This document shows, one piece after another, positions 1 through 7,115 of a stretch of 9,637 nucleotides of DNA. A program made the position numbers and the translations under genes. Under the pieces are notes generated by a model. That model had not been told where the DNA came from. It searched no databases and saw only the letters and a program-made list of their open reading frames with translations. The stretch's first letter is position 1. Each line of letters opens with the position of its first letter. Source of the stretch: Oscillospiraceae bacterium (GTDB lineage Bacteria > Bacillota_A > Clostridia > Oscillospirales > Oscillospiraceae); the NCBI GenBank assembly GCA_017550765.1, contig JAFZOC010000179.1:1-9637 (forward strand), written 5' to 3'.

Positions 1-2089
1 CCTCCGCGGCGTGCCCGTCGAGGTAGAGGGACTTCACCTGGCGCAGGAGGTCGGCGTCGTCGCTGCCCATGTCCAGGATCTTCCAGGCATAGGACAGGGC
101 GCTGTAGCGCAGGGAGAAGATCTGGCCCTGGCTGTCGCTCACGGTGATGAGGTAGCTCTGGTCCAGGTCCTTGGCGGAGATGTTCGGGATCTCCACATAC
201 CACCTGGACCCGCTCTTCTTCGGCGTCACCTGGACGCCGTCCACGCAGATCCTGTAGTCGGCGATCTTGCCCTGCTCCACATGGAAGTAGTGGCGGATGC
301 AGGTCTCGGAATGGAGCCGCAGACTGGAGCCCACGTAGCTCAGCCCGGCGTCCTCCTTCACGGTCTTCTCCACCGCGAAGGCCGCCAGGTCCGCCGCTTT
401 CACGCTGTCCACATCGCACACCAGCGGCGCCCGATCATCCAGCCGGTACTGGAAGACCGCCTGGGCGCAGGAGCCGTAGTCGTTCATGGCCCGGGCCAGA
501 TCCAGCAGGTACAGACTGTCGCAGGTGGCCATGACGCTGTCCAGATAGTCCCGCACGGCATAGACGTGGCCCTTCTCGGTGACGTCCTCGCCGTGGTACA
601 TCAGCGTCACCGGCGTGCCCTGGCCGTCGAAGACCTTCAGCGTCAGCGCCCGGCCCATCTCCTTGGCGTGCACAGAGGCGCTGAAGCGGTAGGCCGTGCG
701 GCCGTCGATATCCTGGGTGGTCGCGCCGGCGATGGGGATCTGCTCACCGTCCAGCGTCACATAGGCGTCGGGATCTGCCAGCAGGCTGTCCGGGAAGAAC
801 ACATAGAAGTTCAGGCCGATGTTGCCCTTCAGGCTCAGGCTGGCGCCGTAGACCTCGGCATAGTCGATCTGGACCGGCGCGCCGATGTAGATGTAGCCGC
901 CGAAGGAGGCCCAGTCGGGATGATAGGCGTCCCGGAAGTAGATCGTCACCTCGCCGGCGTGGGCCGCGTCCACGGTGTACTCGTTGTCGACCCCGTCGGG
1001 CCACCAGGCGTTGATCTGGCCGTTGACCACCTTGACCACCTTGATCTTCTCGCCCTCCCGAAGAGTGGTGGTCAGCAGCTTCTCGCCCTGGGCGTTGGGG
1101 TTGTCCATGAACTTCCGGGCCGGGTCGATGGCGCTCACGGTCCAGTCAGGGCCGATCAGATAGTGCCCGTCGGTCAGCGGCTCGGTCTGCTGGCCGCTGA
1201 CCGTCACCGTAGCCGTGAGGCTCTGGCCGAAAGCCGTTGCGGTGAGGGTGGTCTCCCCCGCGCCCACGGCGGTCACGACGCCGTCAGCGACCGTGGCGAC
1301 GCCCGCGTCCGCGCTCTGCCACGCCGGCGTCACCCAGGCGGTGGGGGCCTGGCCGCCCCATGCGCCGTCGATCGTCAGGCTCGCTCCGGCCTGGGGCGCG
1401 GCGGCGGTCTCGCCCACGGTCAGGGAGAGGCTGGCGGGCTCCGTCTGGGCTGTGCCATAGCCGGTCACGCTGCTCGCCGCCACGTCGACGCTGCGGGTCT
1501 GGGCGCCGTCAACGGCGCTGTCCGCGTCGCTCAGCGCGTCCCAGCTGAACTCCTGCACCCAGTAGTGGGTGCCGGCGTAGACCACATGGGCGATGCCGAT
1601 GCTCTGGAAGCCGTCTTTCAGCATGTTGCGGCGGTGCCCCTGGCCGGCATAGGGCTCGTCGGTCTCGCACCAGCCCTCGAAGGCCGCCTGCGCCGTGCGG
1701 TAGCCGGCGGCGATGTTCTCGCCCCAGGTCCGGGTCCCGTCAGAGGCCAGGCAGCTGAAGCAGCTCTCGCCGTTGGGCCGGGTATGGCTGAAGCTCAGCG
1801 CCACCTCGATGGCCCGCTGCATGGCGATCTCCTCCAGAGCGTAGCTGTACTGCAGCTCGCCCAGGCCCGGCAGCTCCACCCGCTGCTCGTCCTCGTCCAG
1901 TTGCCAGGCGTCATCGCCCGTGCGCAAGTCGTTCACCATGTCCAGCATGGAGCGCGCGCCGCTCAGGTCGTAGTTCGCCTCCACTTCCACGGTGTAGGTC
2001 CCGCTGTCCTCCGCCAGCGCCGCCGTGGGCAGCAGCGTCAGGCACAGCGCCAGCGCCATCAGCAGCGCCAGGATCTTTTTCGTTCGCAT
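1..2089 (-). CDS. Secreted CAP-domain protein with Ig-like and C-terminal beta modules (3' end outside window)
   Basis: Exported protein; 696 codons are visible, starting at the ATG ending at 2089 behind a purine-rich ribosome site (AAGGAAGG). Residues 1-26 are a signal peptide (MRTKK, a hydrophobic run, then cleavage near ALA-ED). A CAP/SCP domain spans about 40-185, with FSHTRPNGESCF (99-110), GENIA (123-127), GHRRNML (151-157) and YWVQEF (176-181); H102, E124 and H152 fit the usual CAP cavity residues. A BIG2-like Ig fold follows (about 215-298, ending GVVTAVGAGETTLTATA). About 305-402 (DGHYLIG, W, WWPDG, EYTV, YIYIG) resembles modules attached to clostridial carbohydrate-active proteins, a weak assignment. 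About 410-550 and 560-696 are two modules typical of Oscillospiraceae secreted proteins, the first ending in AMNDYGSCAQAVF. The last visible residues, KSLYLDGHAAE, match the usual extreme C-terminus of such proteins, so little is missing. Function is unknown; CAP proteins of Bacillota are usually extracellular and often wall-associated. Confidence 0.9.
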   Translation of the reverse strand, partial: MRTKKILALLMALALCLTLLPTAALAEDSGTYTVEVEANYDLSGARSMLDMVNDLRTGDDAWQLDEDEQRVELPGLGELQYSYALEEIAMQRAIEVALSFSHTRPNGESCFSCLASDGTRTWGENIAAGYRTAQAAFEGWCETDEPYAGQGHRRNMLKDGFQSIGIAHVVYAGTHYWVQEFSWDALSDADSAVDGAQTRSVDVAASSVTGYGTAQTEPASLSLTVGETAAAPQAGASLTIDGAWGGQAPTAWVTPAWQSADAGVATVADGVVTAVGAGETTLTATAFGQSLTATVTVSGQQTEPLTDGHYLIGPDWTVSAIDPARKFMDNPNAQGEKLLTTTLREGEKIKVVKVVNGQINAWWPDGVDNEYTVDAAHAGEVTIYFRDAYHPDWASFGGYIYIGAPVQIDYAEVYGASLSLKGNIGLNFYVFFPDSLLADPDAYVTLDGEQIPIAGATTQDIDGRTAYRFSASVHAKEMGRALTLKVFDGQGTPVTLMYHGEDVTEKGHVYAVRDYLDSVMATCDSLYLLDLARAMNDYGSCAQAVFQYRLDDRAPLVCDVDSVKAADLAAFAVEKTVKEDAGLSYVGSSLRLHSETCIRHYFHVEQGKIADYRICVDGVQVTPKKSGSRWYVEIPNISAKDLDQSYLITVSDSQGQIFSLRYSALSYAWKILDMGSDDADLLRQVKSLYLDGHAAE

Positions 2090-2112
2090 GGTCGTTCCTT
2101 CCTTTCCCGGTC

Positions 2113-2154
2113 GGCTCTACAGTCCCGGCCGCAGTCGTCACGGGCCGCAGAGCC
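2113..2154 (-). other. Possible hairpin in the 5' leader of the CAP gene
   Basis: In the predicted leader transcript the outer arms GGCTCT and AGAGCC (2113-2118 with 2149-2154) enclose a second possible stem, CGGCC with GGCCG (2126-2130 with 2143-2147). It lies just upstream of the ribosome site. Such stems arise easily in GC-rich DNA, so a regulatory role is only a possibility. Confidence 0.25.
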
Positions 2155-2175
2155 GGCCCCGGGGGCGTTCCGATC

Positions 2176-2192
2176 GTGATACAGTGTATCAC
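2176..2192. promoter_or_regulatory. Perfect 17-bp palindrome over the -10 element (candidate operator)
   Basis: GTGATACA, one central base (2184), then TGTATCAC: two perfect 8-bp arms. It covers the whole -10 hexamer and reaches the expected start point of the CAP gene, the classic position of a repressor operator. No regulator gene adjoins it, and I cannot name the family that binds it. Confidence 0.6.
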
Positions 2193-2211
2193 TCCCCCTG
2201 GGCGCTGTCAA
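2183..2211 (-). promoter_or_regulatory. Sigma-A promoter of the CAP gene
   Basis: Read on the minus strand, TTGACA (2211-2206), a 17-base spacer and TACACT (2188-2183) form a near-consensus promoter. The bases TGA directly before TACACT supply an extended -10 element. The start point would fall near 2176, giving a leader of about 87 bases before the ATG at 2089. Confidence 0.75.
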
Positions 2212-2429
2212 TCACCGAGGATGGGAGATGACAGGTCCGGGCCGCGGGATGCCAGGCCGGGCAGGCGCGCGAGGGGAGCTTGCGTCGGGGCTCGGGGAGA
2301 CGGATGGCCACGGCCGGTCTGCGGACCGGTCTCGCCATGGCAGCGCCTGCGGCGCTGCGGGCCGCGTCCCTCCGTCCATCCATCTCCCCGCCCCTCCATC
2401 CCGTCATCTCTCCATCTCTTCCTTCGCCC

Positions 2430-2565
2430 TTCACCCCTTCATCCCTTCATCCCGTCGCCCCTTCATTTCTTCATTTCTTCATTTCTTCATCCCTTCATCC
2501 CGCCGCCCCTCCGTTCCTTCATTTCTTCATCCCTTCATCCCTTCATTCCTTCGTTCCTTCGTCCC
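2430..2565. repeat. Tandem octamer repeat, 17 units, pyrimidine strand on plus
   Basis: Seventeen consecutive 8-base units lie in perfect register. The main forms are TTCATCCC and TTCATTTC, with variants TTCATTCC, TTCGTTCC, TTCGTCCC, GTCGCCCC, GCCGCCCC and TCCGTTCC. The pair TTCATCCC TTCATCCC opens higher-order blocks at 2438, 2486 and 2526, of 6, 5 and 5 units. A degenerate octamer-like pyrimidine stretch precedes it from about 2374, shifted in register. Almost all purines sit at unit position 4 (A or G), so the minus strand is nearly pure purine. The array ends 12 bases before the -35 box of the plus-strand gene. Confidence 0.9.
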
Positions 2566-2577
2566 CCGCGCGTTCCC

Positions 2578-2606
2578 TTGACAGGCGGCGCGGTCTGTGA
2601 TACCTT
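2578..2606 (+). promoter_or_regulatory. Promoter of the GT-C-like membrane protein gene
   Basis: A perfect TTGACA (2578-2583), a 17-base spacer and TACCTT (2601-2606) with TGA directly before it as an extended -10 element. Transcription would start near 2613, about 100 bases before the start codon. The -35 to TGATAC spacing (14 bases) is the same as in the divergent CAP promoter. Confidence 0.6.
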
Positions 2607-2711
2607 GCCCATAGGGACGCGGGGCATACGCTCCGGCGTTCGCTCCCGCGGCGGGCCGCGGCCCAATCCCGGCCGTCCCGGGTCCCGCCAAGCCATCTTC
2701 CGAGGTGCGCC

Positions 2712-4271
2712 ATGCAGAAACGCGCTCTTTCACCGCTCCTGGTCCCGCTGCTGCTGTCGATCGCGGCCTTTTTCGCGGTCTTCACCGTGGCGGACCTCTG
2801 CTATCTCCCCCGTCTGATCGACGGGGACATCTATGCCGATATGCTCCTGGCCCGGGAGATCTGGCGGCAGAAGGCCCTCTTCCCCGCCAACTGGGTCTAC
2901 GGCAACCAATACTACACCGTGGCGACGCCGGTGCTGGCCGCTCTGTTCTACGGGCTCACCGGCAGCATGAACACCGCCATGGCTCTGGCGACCGCGCTGA
3001 TGTCGGCGCTGATCGTCCTGAGCTTCTGCTGGATGCTGCGCCCCTTCGTCCGCCGCTCCTCCACGGTCCCGGCGGCGCTGCTGACCTTCCTGGCCGCGCC
3101 CATGGCCTACGACATGCTGCAGCAGCCCCAGGGCCAGCTCTTCTTCACCCTGGCCAGCTACTACGCCTGCTATCTGATCGTGCTCTGTCTGGTCTTCGGG
3201 GACTACGCCCGGTCGGCGCTGCTGCCCGAGCAGGGCGCGCGCCCGGCGGCCCTGGCGCTGGCCCTGGCGCTGAGCTTCCTCACGGGGATGCAGAGCCTGC
3301 GGCAGACCCTGATCATGGTGTTCCCGATCCTGGGGGTCGAGGCGCTGCGGCTGCTGCGCCGCCGCTCCCGCCGGGCCACGCTCCTGCGCGCCCTGGGCTA
3401 TGCCGTCGCCAACGCCGCCGGCTATCTCTGCATGGAACTGCTGCAGGTGCCCACCCACAGCATCTACGGGGAGGTCCGTCTCAGCGGCAGCGGCCTGGGC
3501 GGGCGGCTCCTGGCCGTCTGGCATGCCGTCCGGGCCGTCACCGGGCTGGACGCCGCCCTCTTCCAGCCGCCCATGGCCTTCTTCCTGCCCTTCTTCCTGC
3601 TGTCGGTGGCTCTGGCCGTCTGGGGCGGGATCCGGCTCTTCCGCCGCCGGCGGGAGACGCCGGGCCTGTGGCTGCTGGCGCTCCTGTGCGCGCTGAGCCT
3701 GGCGGGGGTGCTGGCGGCGGGCGTGGCGGTGGAGATCCACATGCGGGAGATCTATCTCTTCGTGTGGTATCTGCTGCTGGCGCTGCTCCTGGCCGGGCTC
3801 TGGGAGGGCCTGCGGGAGAAGTGGCTGCCGGCGGCGGTCGCCGCGCTGTGCCTGCTGAGCCTGGGGGACCTGTACTGCAGCTACGGCTCCTCCCTGCGCA
3901 TGGCCCGGGAACGGGATCCCGCCCCCGCCGTCGCCTTCTGCGAAGACGCCGAGGCCGCCGGGATCCGGCTGGTCTACGGCGACTGGGAGACCATCCCGAA
4001 GCTGCTGGTCTGGTCCGACGGCAAGATCACCGGCGGTTTCTGGGACGAGCCCCTGTTCCAGATCCGCGGCTCGATCAACCTGCTGGACATCTACGCGCCG
4101 GAGGACAACGACCACGCCCTCTATGTGATCGGCCCCTGGGGCCGGGAAGAGACCGAGCGCTACATCCGGGAGCAGGGCGCTTCCTTCGAAGTCTTCGGGG
4201 AGTACGGCCCCTGGATCGCCTACCGGATCGACCGGCAGCTGATGCATCCGGAGGGCGAGCCGCTCCCCTGA
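2712..4271 (+). CDS. Polytopic membrane protein, GT-C glycosyltransferase-like
   Basis: Encodes 519 residues. The start is supported by GAGG at 2702-2705. The first membrane helix (about 9-31) is followed by an outward loop bearing acidic residues in LIDGDIYADMLLAREIW (35-51) and then FPANWVYGNQYYTVATPVL; GT-C enzymes carry their catalytic acid in this first loop, so D38, D40 and D43 are candidates. Further hydrophobic helices lie near 70-83, 90-109, 120-135, 145-163, 178-192, 198-213, 225-243, 285-307, 318-341, 345-362 and 371-386. A soluble C-terminal domain runs from about 395 to 519 (VYGDWETIPKLLVW, GGFWDEPLF). This fits a lipid-linked sugar transferase acting outside the membrane, though donor and acceptor cannot be read from the sequence. 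Sequence-wide similarity to GT39/PMT-type proteins is my impression from layout; a membrane protein of unknown function is the alternative. Confidence 0.75.
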   Translation: MQKRALSPLLVPLLLSIAAFFAVFTVADLCYLPRLIDGDIYADMLLAREIWRQKALFPANWVYGNQYYTVATPVLAALFYGLTGSMNTAMALATALMSALIVLSFCWMLRPFVRRSSTVPAALLTFLAAPMAYDMLQQPQGQLFFTLASYYACYLIVLCLVFGDYARSALLPEQGARPAALALALALSFLTGMQSLRQTLIMVFPILGVEALRLLRRRSRRATLLRALGYAVANAAGYLCMELLQVPTHSIYGEVRLSGSGLGGRLLAVWHAVRAVTGLDAALFQPPMAFFLPFFLLSVALAVWGGIRLFRRRRETPGLWLLALLCALSLAGVLAAGVAVEIHMREIYLFVWYLLLALLLAGLWEGLREKWLPAAVAALCLLSLGDLYCSYGSSLRMARERDPAPAVAFCEDAEAAGIRLVYGDWETIPKLLVWSDGKITGGFWDEPLFQIRGSINLLDIYAPEDNDHALYVIGPWGREETERYIREQGASFEVFGEYGPWIAYRIDRQLMHPEGEPLP

Positions 4272-4315
4272 CCGCGCCGACGGGATCTGCGCGCATCCGA
4301 GCCGCCTGATATGAT

Positions 4316-4349
4316 GAAGAACGCTCCCCCGGAAGGGGGAGCGTTCTTC
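4316..4349. terminator. Bidirectional intrinsic terminator between convergent genes
   Basis: A perfect 15-bp stem (4316-4330 with 4335-4349) closes on a GGAA loop. Its base begins with GAAGAA and ends with TTCTTC, followed by GTTCT, so each strand has a U-rich side at the 3' foot. It lies 45 bases after the GT-C-like gene and 78 bases past the stop codon of the ABC transporter gene, serving both. Confidence 0.9.
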
Positions 4350-4426
4350 GTTCTATGAAGGCGTCCTCTGCAGGCGCCGCCGGGGCGCCGTGCCCGCGGC
4401 CGCTCGCGGTCGGGGCCGCCGGCGTC

Positions 4427-6133
4427 TCAGGCGCCGCCGTACTTGCCGCCGAACTTGAGTTCGCAGATCCGCTGGAAATAGGGGCAGCTGTCCATCAGCT
4501 CCCGGAAGCTGCCATGGGCGATCAGCTTGCCCTCGCCCATGACCAGGATCTCATCGTACTGCTCGATGAGCTTGCCGGAGAAGTTGTGGGAGATGAAGAT
4601 CACGGTCTTGTCCCGGAAGCCCAGCGCCAGGCGCTCGATCTCGTAGGCAGTCTCGATGTCCAGCGTGGAGACCACCTCGTCGAAGATCATCACCCGCACG
4701 GAGCGGATGAGGCTGCGGGCGATCTCGATGCGCCGGCGTTCGCCGCTGGAGATGTTGCGGCCCTCGTCGGCCAGCTCCCGCTCCACGTCCAGCTCCACAT
4801 GGGCGGCGGCCAGGGCCTCCCGGAAGGTGGCGGGGTCGTTGGGCCGATAGAGGTCGATGTTCTCCCGCACGGTCCCCGAGAACAGCGACACCGTCTCGTT
4901 CAGGTAGGAGATCAGGGGGCTGAGAGCGGAGCTGGGGATCTGGGAGATGTCCACATCGTTGATGCAGATGCTCCCGCCGTCCACATGGTACCACTTTTTC
5001 AGGGCCTTGAAGAGGGTGCTCTTGCCGGAGCCGTTCAGGCCTACCACCAGATACTTCTTCCCGGTCTCGAACTCGAAGGAGAAGTCGTCGATGATCTTCT
5101 TCTGCCCCAGGGACAGGGAGAAGCCCCGGAAGGACACGTCGCAGCGCTCGCCCGTGAGGCGCTGGGAGAGCTCCTCCGGCAGCGGCTCCGGGGCGGGCAG
5201 ATCCCCGCCGGTCATCCGCTCCAGCTTCTTGACGATGTTGCGCACCGAGCGGATGGAGTTCCAGTTGATGATGATGTTCTGGAAGGGCTCGGCCAGCCCC
5301 GCGGCGAAGGCCTGTCCGGCGATCACGGTGCCCAGTTTGACCTCGCCCTTGACGGCCAGCACCAGCCCGATGCCCACCGCGATCAGCTGCATGAACCAGC
5401 TCAGCAGGACCCCGATGGAATTGGCCAGGTTCAGGGCGAAATCGGCTTCGAACTTGGCGTCCTCGGTCTCGGTGTTGATCTCGTCGAAACGCTGGGAGAT
5501 CTCCCGCTCGATGGCGTAGTTCTTGATGGTGGGATAGGCCGTCATGAACTCCTTGATCTTCTGGGTGAAGCGGGAGATCTTATTGGACCACTCCAGGTTC
5601 TTCTGGTTCAGGATCTTGGAGAAGAAGGCGGGCAGCGCCATGGTCAGCAGTCCGAAGCACAGGATCGGCAGGGCGATGACCTTGTTGAGCGCCAGGAAGG
5701 AGGAGCCCAGGATCGTCAGGGAGAAGAAGGCCCCGATCAGGCCGAAGATCTGGTTGAAGAAGCGGGTCTCGATCAGCGTGATATCGTTGGTGAAGGAGGA
5801 GATGTACTCCCCGCTGGAGGCGATCGAGGTCAGGTCCGCATCCCCCAGGCCCATGAGGCTGACGAACATGCTGTGCTTGATATCCTGCTTGAGGCTGCAG
5901 ATATAGCGCGGTTTGATGGTGTCCATGCTGATGTTCAGCACCCGCTTGACCATCCACAGCAGGAAGCCGCCCGTCAGCACCCGCAGCAGCTGGACCCTGT
6001 CCCCCCCGGGCTCGGCCATGTTGAAGAGCTTCTGCAGCCAGAAGTTCAGCACCGAGTCCATGGTCGGGGTCAGGATCATCAGCGCCACCAGGACGATCAG
6101 ATACCACCTGTATTTGAGCAGTCGTTTCCACAT
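4427..6133 (-). CDS. ABC half-exporter (permease fused to ATPase)
   Basis: A 568-residue exporter half-molecule, of usual length for the family, expected to dimerise in the cytoplasmic membrane. The permease spans about 1-300, with helices near 10-30, 50-68, 125-145, 150-172 and 233-262. In the ATPase, Walker A is GLNGSGKST (365-373), Walker B VMIFDE (481-486), the D-loop STLD and the switch histidine H516. Two motifs are unusual: the signature reads ISSGE (461-465) in place of LSGGQ, and the Q-loop reads LNETVSLF (411-418) where exporters usually have xPQDPFLF, so the glutamine is E413. Catalytic E486 is intact, so activity is likely. The gene begins 22 bases after the stop of the preceding gene with only a weak ribosome site, suggesting translational coupling. 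Substrate unknown; drug, lipid or peptide export are all possible. Confidence 0.9.
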   Translation of the reverse strand: MWKRLLKYRWYLIVLVALMILTPTMDSVLNFWLQKLFNMAEPGGDRVQLLRVLTGGFLLWMVKRVLNISMDTIKPRYICSLKQDIKHSMFVSLMGLGDADLTSIASSGEYISSFTNDITLIETRFFNQIFGLIGAFFSLTILGSSFLALNKVIALPILCFGLLTMALPAFFSKILNQKNLEWSNKISRFTQKIKEFMTAYPTIKNYAIEREISQRFDEINTETEDAKFEADFALNLANSIGVLLSWFMQLIAVGIGLVLAVKGEVKLGTVIAGQAFAAGLAEPFQNIIINWNSIRSVRNIVKKLERMTGGDLPAPEPLPEELSQRLTGERCDVSFRGFSLSLGQKKIIDDFSFEFETGKKYLVVGLNGSGKSTLFKALKKWYHVDGGSICINDVDISQIPSSALSPLISYLNETVSLFSGTVRENIDLYRPNDPATFREALAAAHVELDVERELADEGRNISSGERRRIEIARSLIRSVRVMIFDEVVSTLDIETAYEIERLALGFRDKTVIFISHNFSGKLIEQYDEILVMGEGKLIAHGSFRELMDSCPYFQRICELKFGGKYGGA

Positions 6134-6155
6134 CGTCTTGCAGACGCGGCGCGGC

Positions 6156-6830
6156 TCAGGCTACGGGAGAGAGGACCCAGACGTAGCCCGTGTCGCGGTC
6201 TGTCAGGTACAGGATGTCGCCCTCATGCAGCATGTCGAACGCAGAGGGAGAGAGGTCCGCGTGCAGGCGCCCCGCATCGTCGATCTGGTAGCTGCCGGTG
6301 GCGGAAGCGGTCTCTTCGCCGTTGCGGAACAGCGAGACCGTCCCGTTCTCGAAGCGCAGGACCTCATCGACGGCCTTGTCGGTGCTCCGGTGGTCGATAT
6401 GCCAGGTGCCCTCCAGCTCCGCGGGATCGGCCAGGCCGAAGCTGCGCGCGGTGTCGCCGACCTTGATCAGGTTCAGGAAGGTGGTGTCCGTGGTGTAGAA
6501 GGTCACGTTGTGGGGATCGGCCACGTTCACCGCATAGCTCCGGTCCATGCCGGGGATCTGGATGTGCTGGGACTTGTCGATGGACCACGCGCCCGTGAAG
6601 AACTGCTGCCCGTCCTGGTAGAGGGTGACCTGGTCGCCGGTGAAGACGGCGAACTGCGTATCCGAGATCGTCGTCGTGCCAGCGTCAACGGAGGAGCAGA
6701 TCATCCAGGTGCCCTCCAGGTCGATGGTCTTCTCCGGCGTCTTCTCGCCGCCGGTGGCGAACACGATCAGAACGATGAGGGCGGCGAGCACCGCCAGCGC
6801 AACAGCGCCGATCAGGATCTTCTTTTTCAT
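6156..6830 (-). CDS. Membrane-anchored protein with two LEGTW beta modules
   Basis: 224 residues, starting at an ATG preceded by AGGAG about 10 bases upstream. MKKK plus one hydrophobic helix (about 5-25) anchors it with the rest outside; there is no cysteine lipobox, so it is not a lipoprotein. The body is an internal duplication: module 1 starts LEGTW (38-42) and module 2 LEGTW (139-143). Each continues with predicted beta strands, an F-x-N/G-x-x-V-x-L-(Y/F) segment (about 63-71 and 160-168), a polar turn and a T-G-x-(W/Y)-x-I strand. The layout recalls lipocalin-like or DUF5640-like small barrels; I cannot assign a family firmly. It lies between the 43-residue gene and the exporter gene in one transcription unit, so a role as extracytoplasmic partner of the exporter is plausible but unproven. 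Confidence 0.8.
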   Translation of the reverse strand: MKKKILIGAVALAVLAALIVLIVFATGGEKTPEKTIDLEGTWMICSSVDAGTTTISDTQFAVFTGDQVTLYQDGQQFFTGAWSIDKSQHIQIPGMDRSYAVNVADPHNVTFYTTDTTFLNLIKVGDTARSFGLADPAELEGTWHIDHRSTDKAVDEVLRFENGTVSLFRNGEETASATGSYQIDDAGRLHADLSPSAFDMLHEGDILYLTDRDTGYVWVLSPVA

Positions 6831-6868
6831 GTCAGTCTTTCTCCTTTTTCCTCTTCTATCTATCTGCG

Positions 6869-6894
6869 GCGGCCGGCCCCCGGGGCGCGGCCGC
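6869..6894 (-). other. GC hairpin directly after the 43-residue gene
   Basis: Arms GCGGCCG and CGGCCGC (7 bp) with a 12-base GC-rich loop, three bases past the stop codon of the small gene. No U run follows on the minus strand, so it is not a standard terminator. It could set mRNA stability or relative expression within the operon. Confidence 0.4.
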
Positions 6895-6896
6895 GG

Positions 6897-7028
6897 TCAG
6901 ATCAAAAACAGCACCAGCAGCAGCAGCGAATAGGCCGTCACGCCCACCACGCCCAGGATCGCGATGCCCTGGGCCAGCTTGCCGATCAGCAGCCGCACAT
7001 TGGCGATCCGCATGCTCTTGTCGTCCAT
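6897..7028 (-). CDS. Small 43-residue single-helix membrane protein
   Basis: The peptide has a charged N-terminus (MDDKSMRIANVRLLIGK) followed by an almost uninterrupted hydrophobic segment (about 18-43, ending LLLLVLFLI). The start at 7028 is chosen because a perfect AAGGAGG lies 8 bases upstream. The frame stays open further upstream but runs through the promoter, so a longer product is unlikely. It is the first gene of a three-gene unit, 66 bases before the LEGTW-module gene. It may be a subunit or regulator of the exporter, or a small hydrophobic exported peptide; there is no double-glycine leader and no cysteine pair, so a class II bacteriocin reading is weak. I do not recognise the family. 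Confidence 0.65.
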   Translation of the reverse strand: MDDKSMRIANVRLLIGKLAQGIAILGVVGVTAYSLLLLVLFLI

Positions 7029-7115
7029 CTCCTCCGCCTCCTTCGCGCCGACGCGCAGATGGGCCCCGCCGTCCGCCCCGCGAACGAAGAGCCCCGTCCG
7101 GTCCCAGCGGGCCGA

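Larger units (their letters stand above)
2212..2711. other. Non-coding gap between divergent genes, with low-complexity DNA
   Basis: No credible gene lies between the CAP promoter and the start codon at 2712. From 2212 to about 2365 the DNA is GC-rich and holds two short hairpins: CCGGTC/GACCGG at 2314-2329 and GCAGCGCC/GGCGCTGC at 2340-2358, neither followed by a T run. A pyrimidine-rich tract follows to about 2567, then the plus-strand promoter and a leader of roughly 100 bases. Open frames across the tract are by-products of its 8-base period and lack ribosome sites. Confidence 0.7.

Noticed and set aside
11..2179. Long plus-strand open frame opposite the CAP gene
   Set aside because: The minus strand carries a signal peptide, CAP motifs and a ribosome site. 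The antisense frame is low-complexity (A, V, H, G, Q-rich) and stays open because of high G+C at third positions.
2430..2565. CRISPR array
   Set aside because: Units are 8 bases, contiguous and without spacers; no cas genes are present.
2228..2600. Several overlapping frames rich in S, P, F, I, H across the pyrimidine tract
   Set aside because: They only read out the octamer repeat in three frames and have no ribosome site or conserved-looking segment.
2730..4247. Long minus-strand open frame opposite the GT-C-like gene
   Set aside because: Composition is dominated by Q, G, P, A and E with no motif; it mirrors the codons of a clear membrane protein.
4355..6466. Long plus-strand open frame opposite the ABC exporter
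   Set aside because: The minus strand has all ATPase motifs. The plus frame is an antisense artefact that also runs across two genes.
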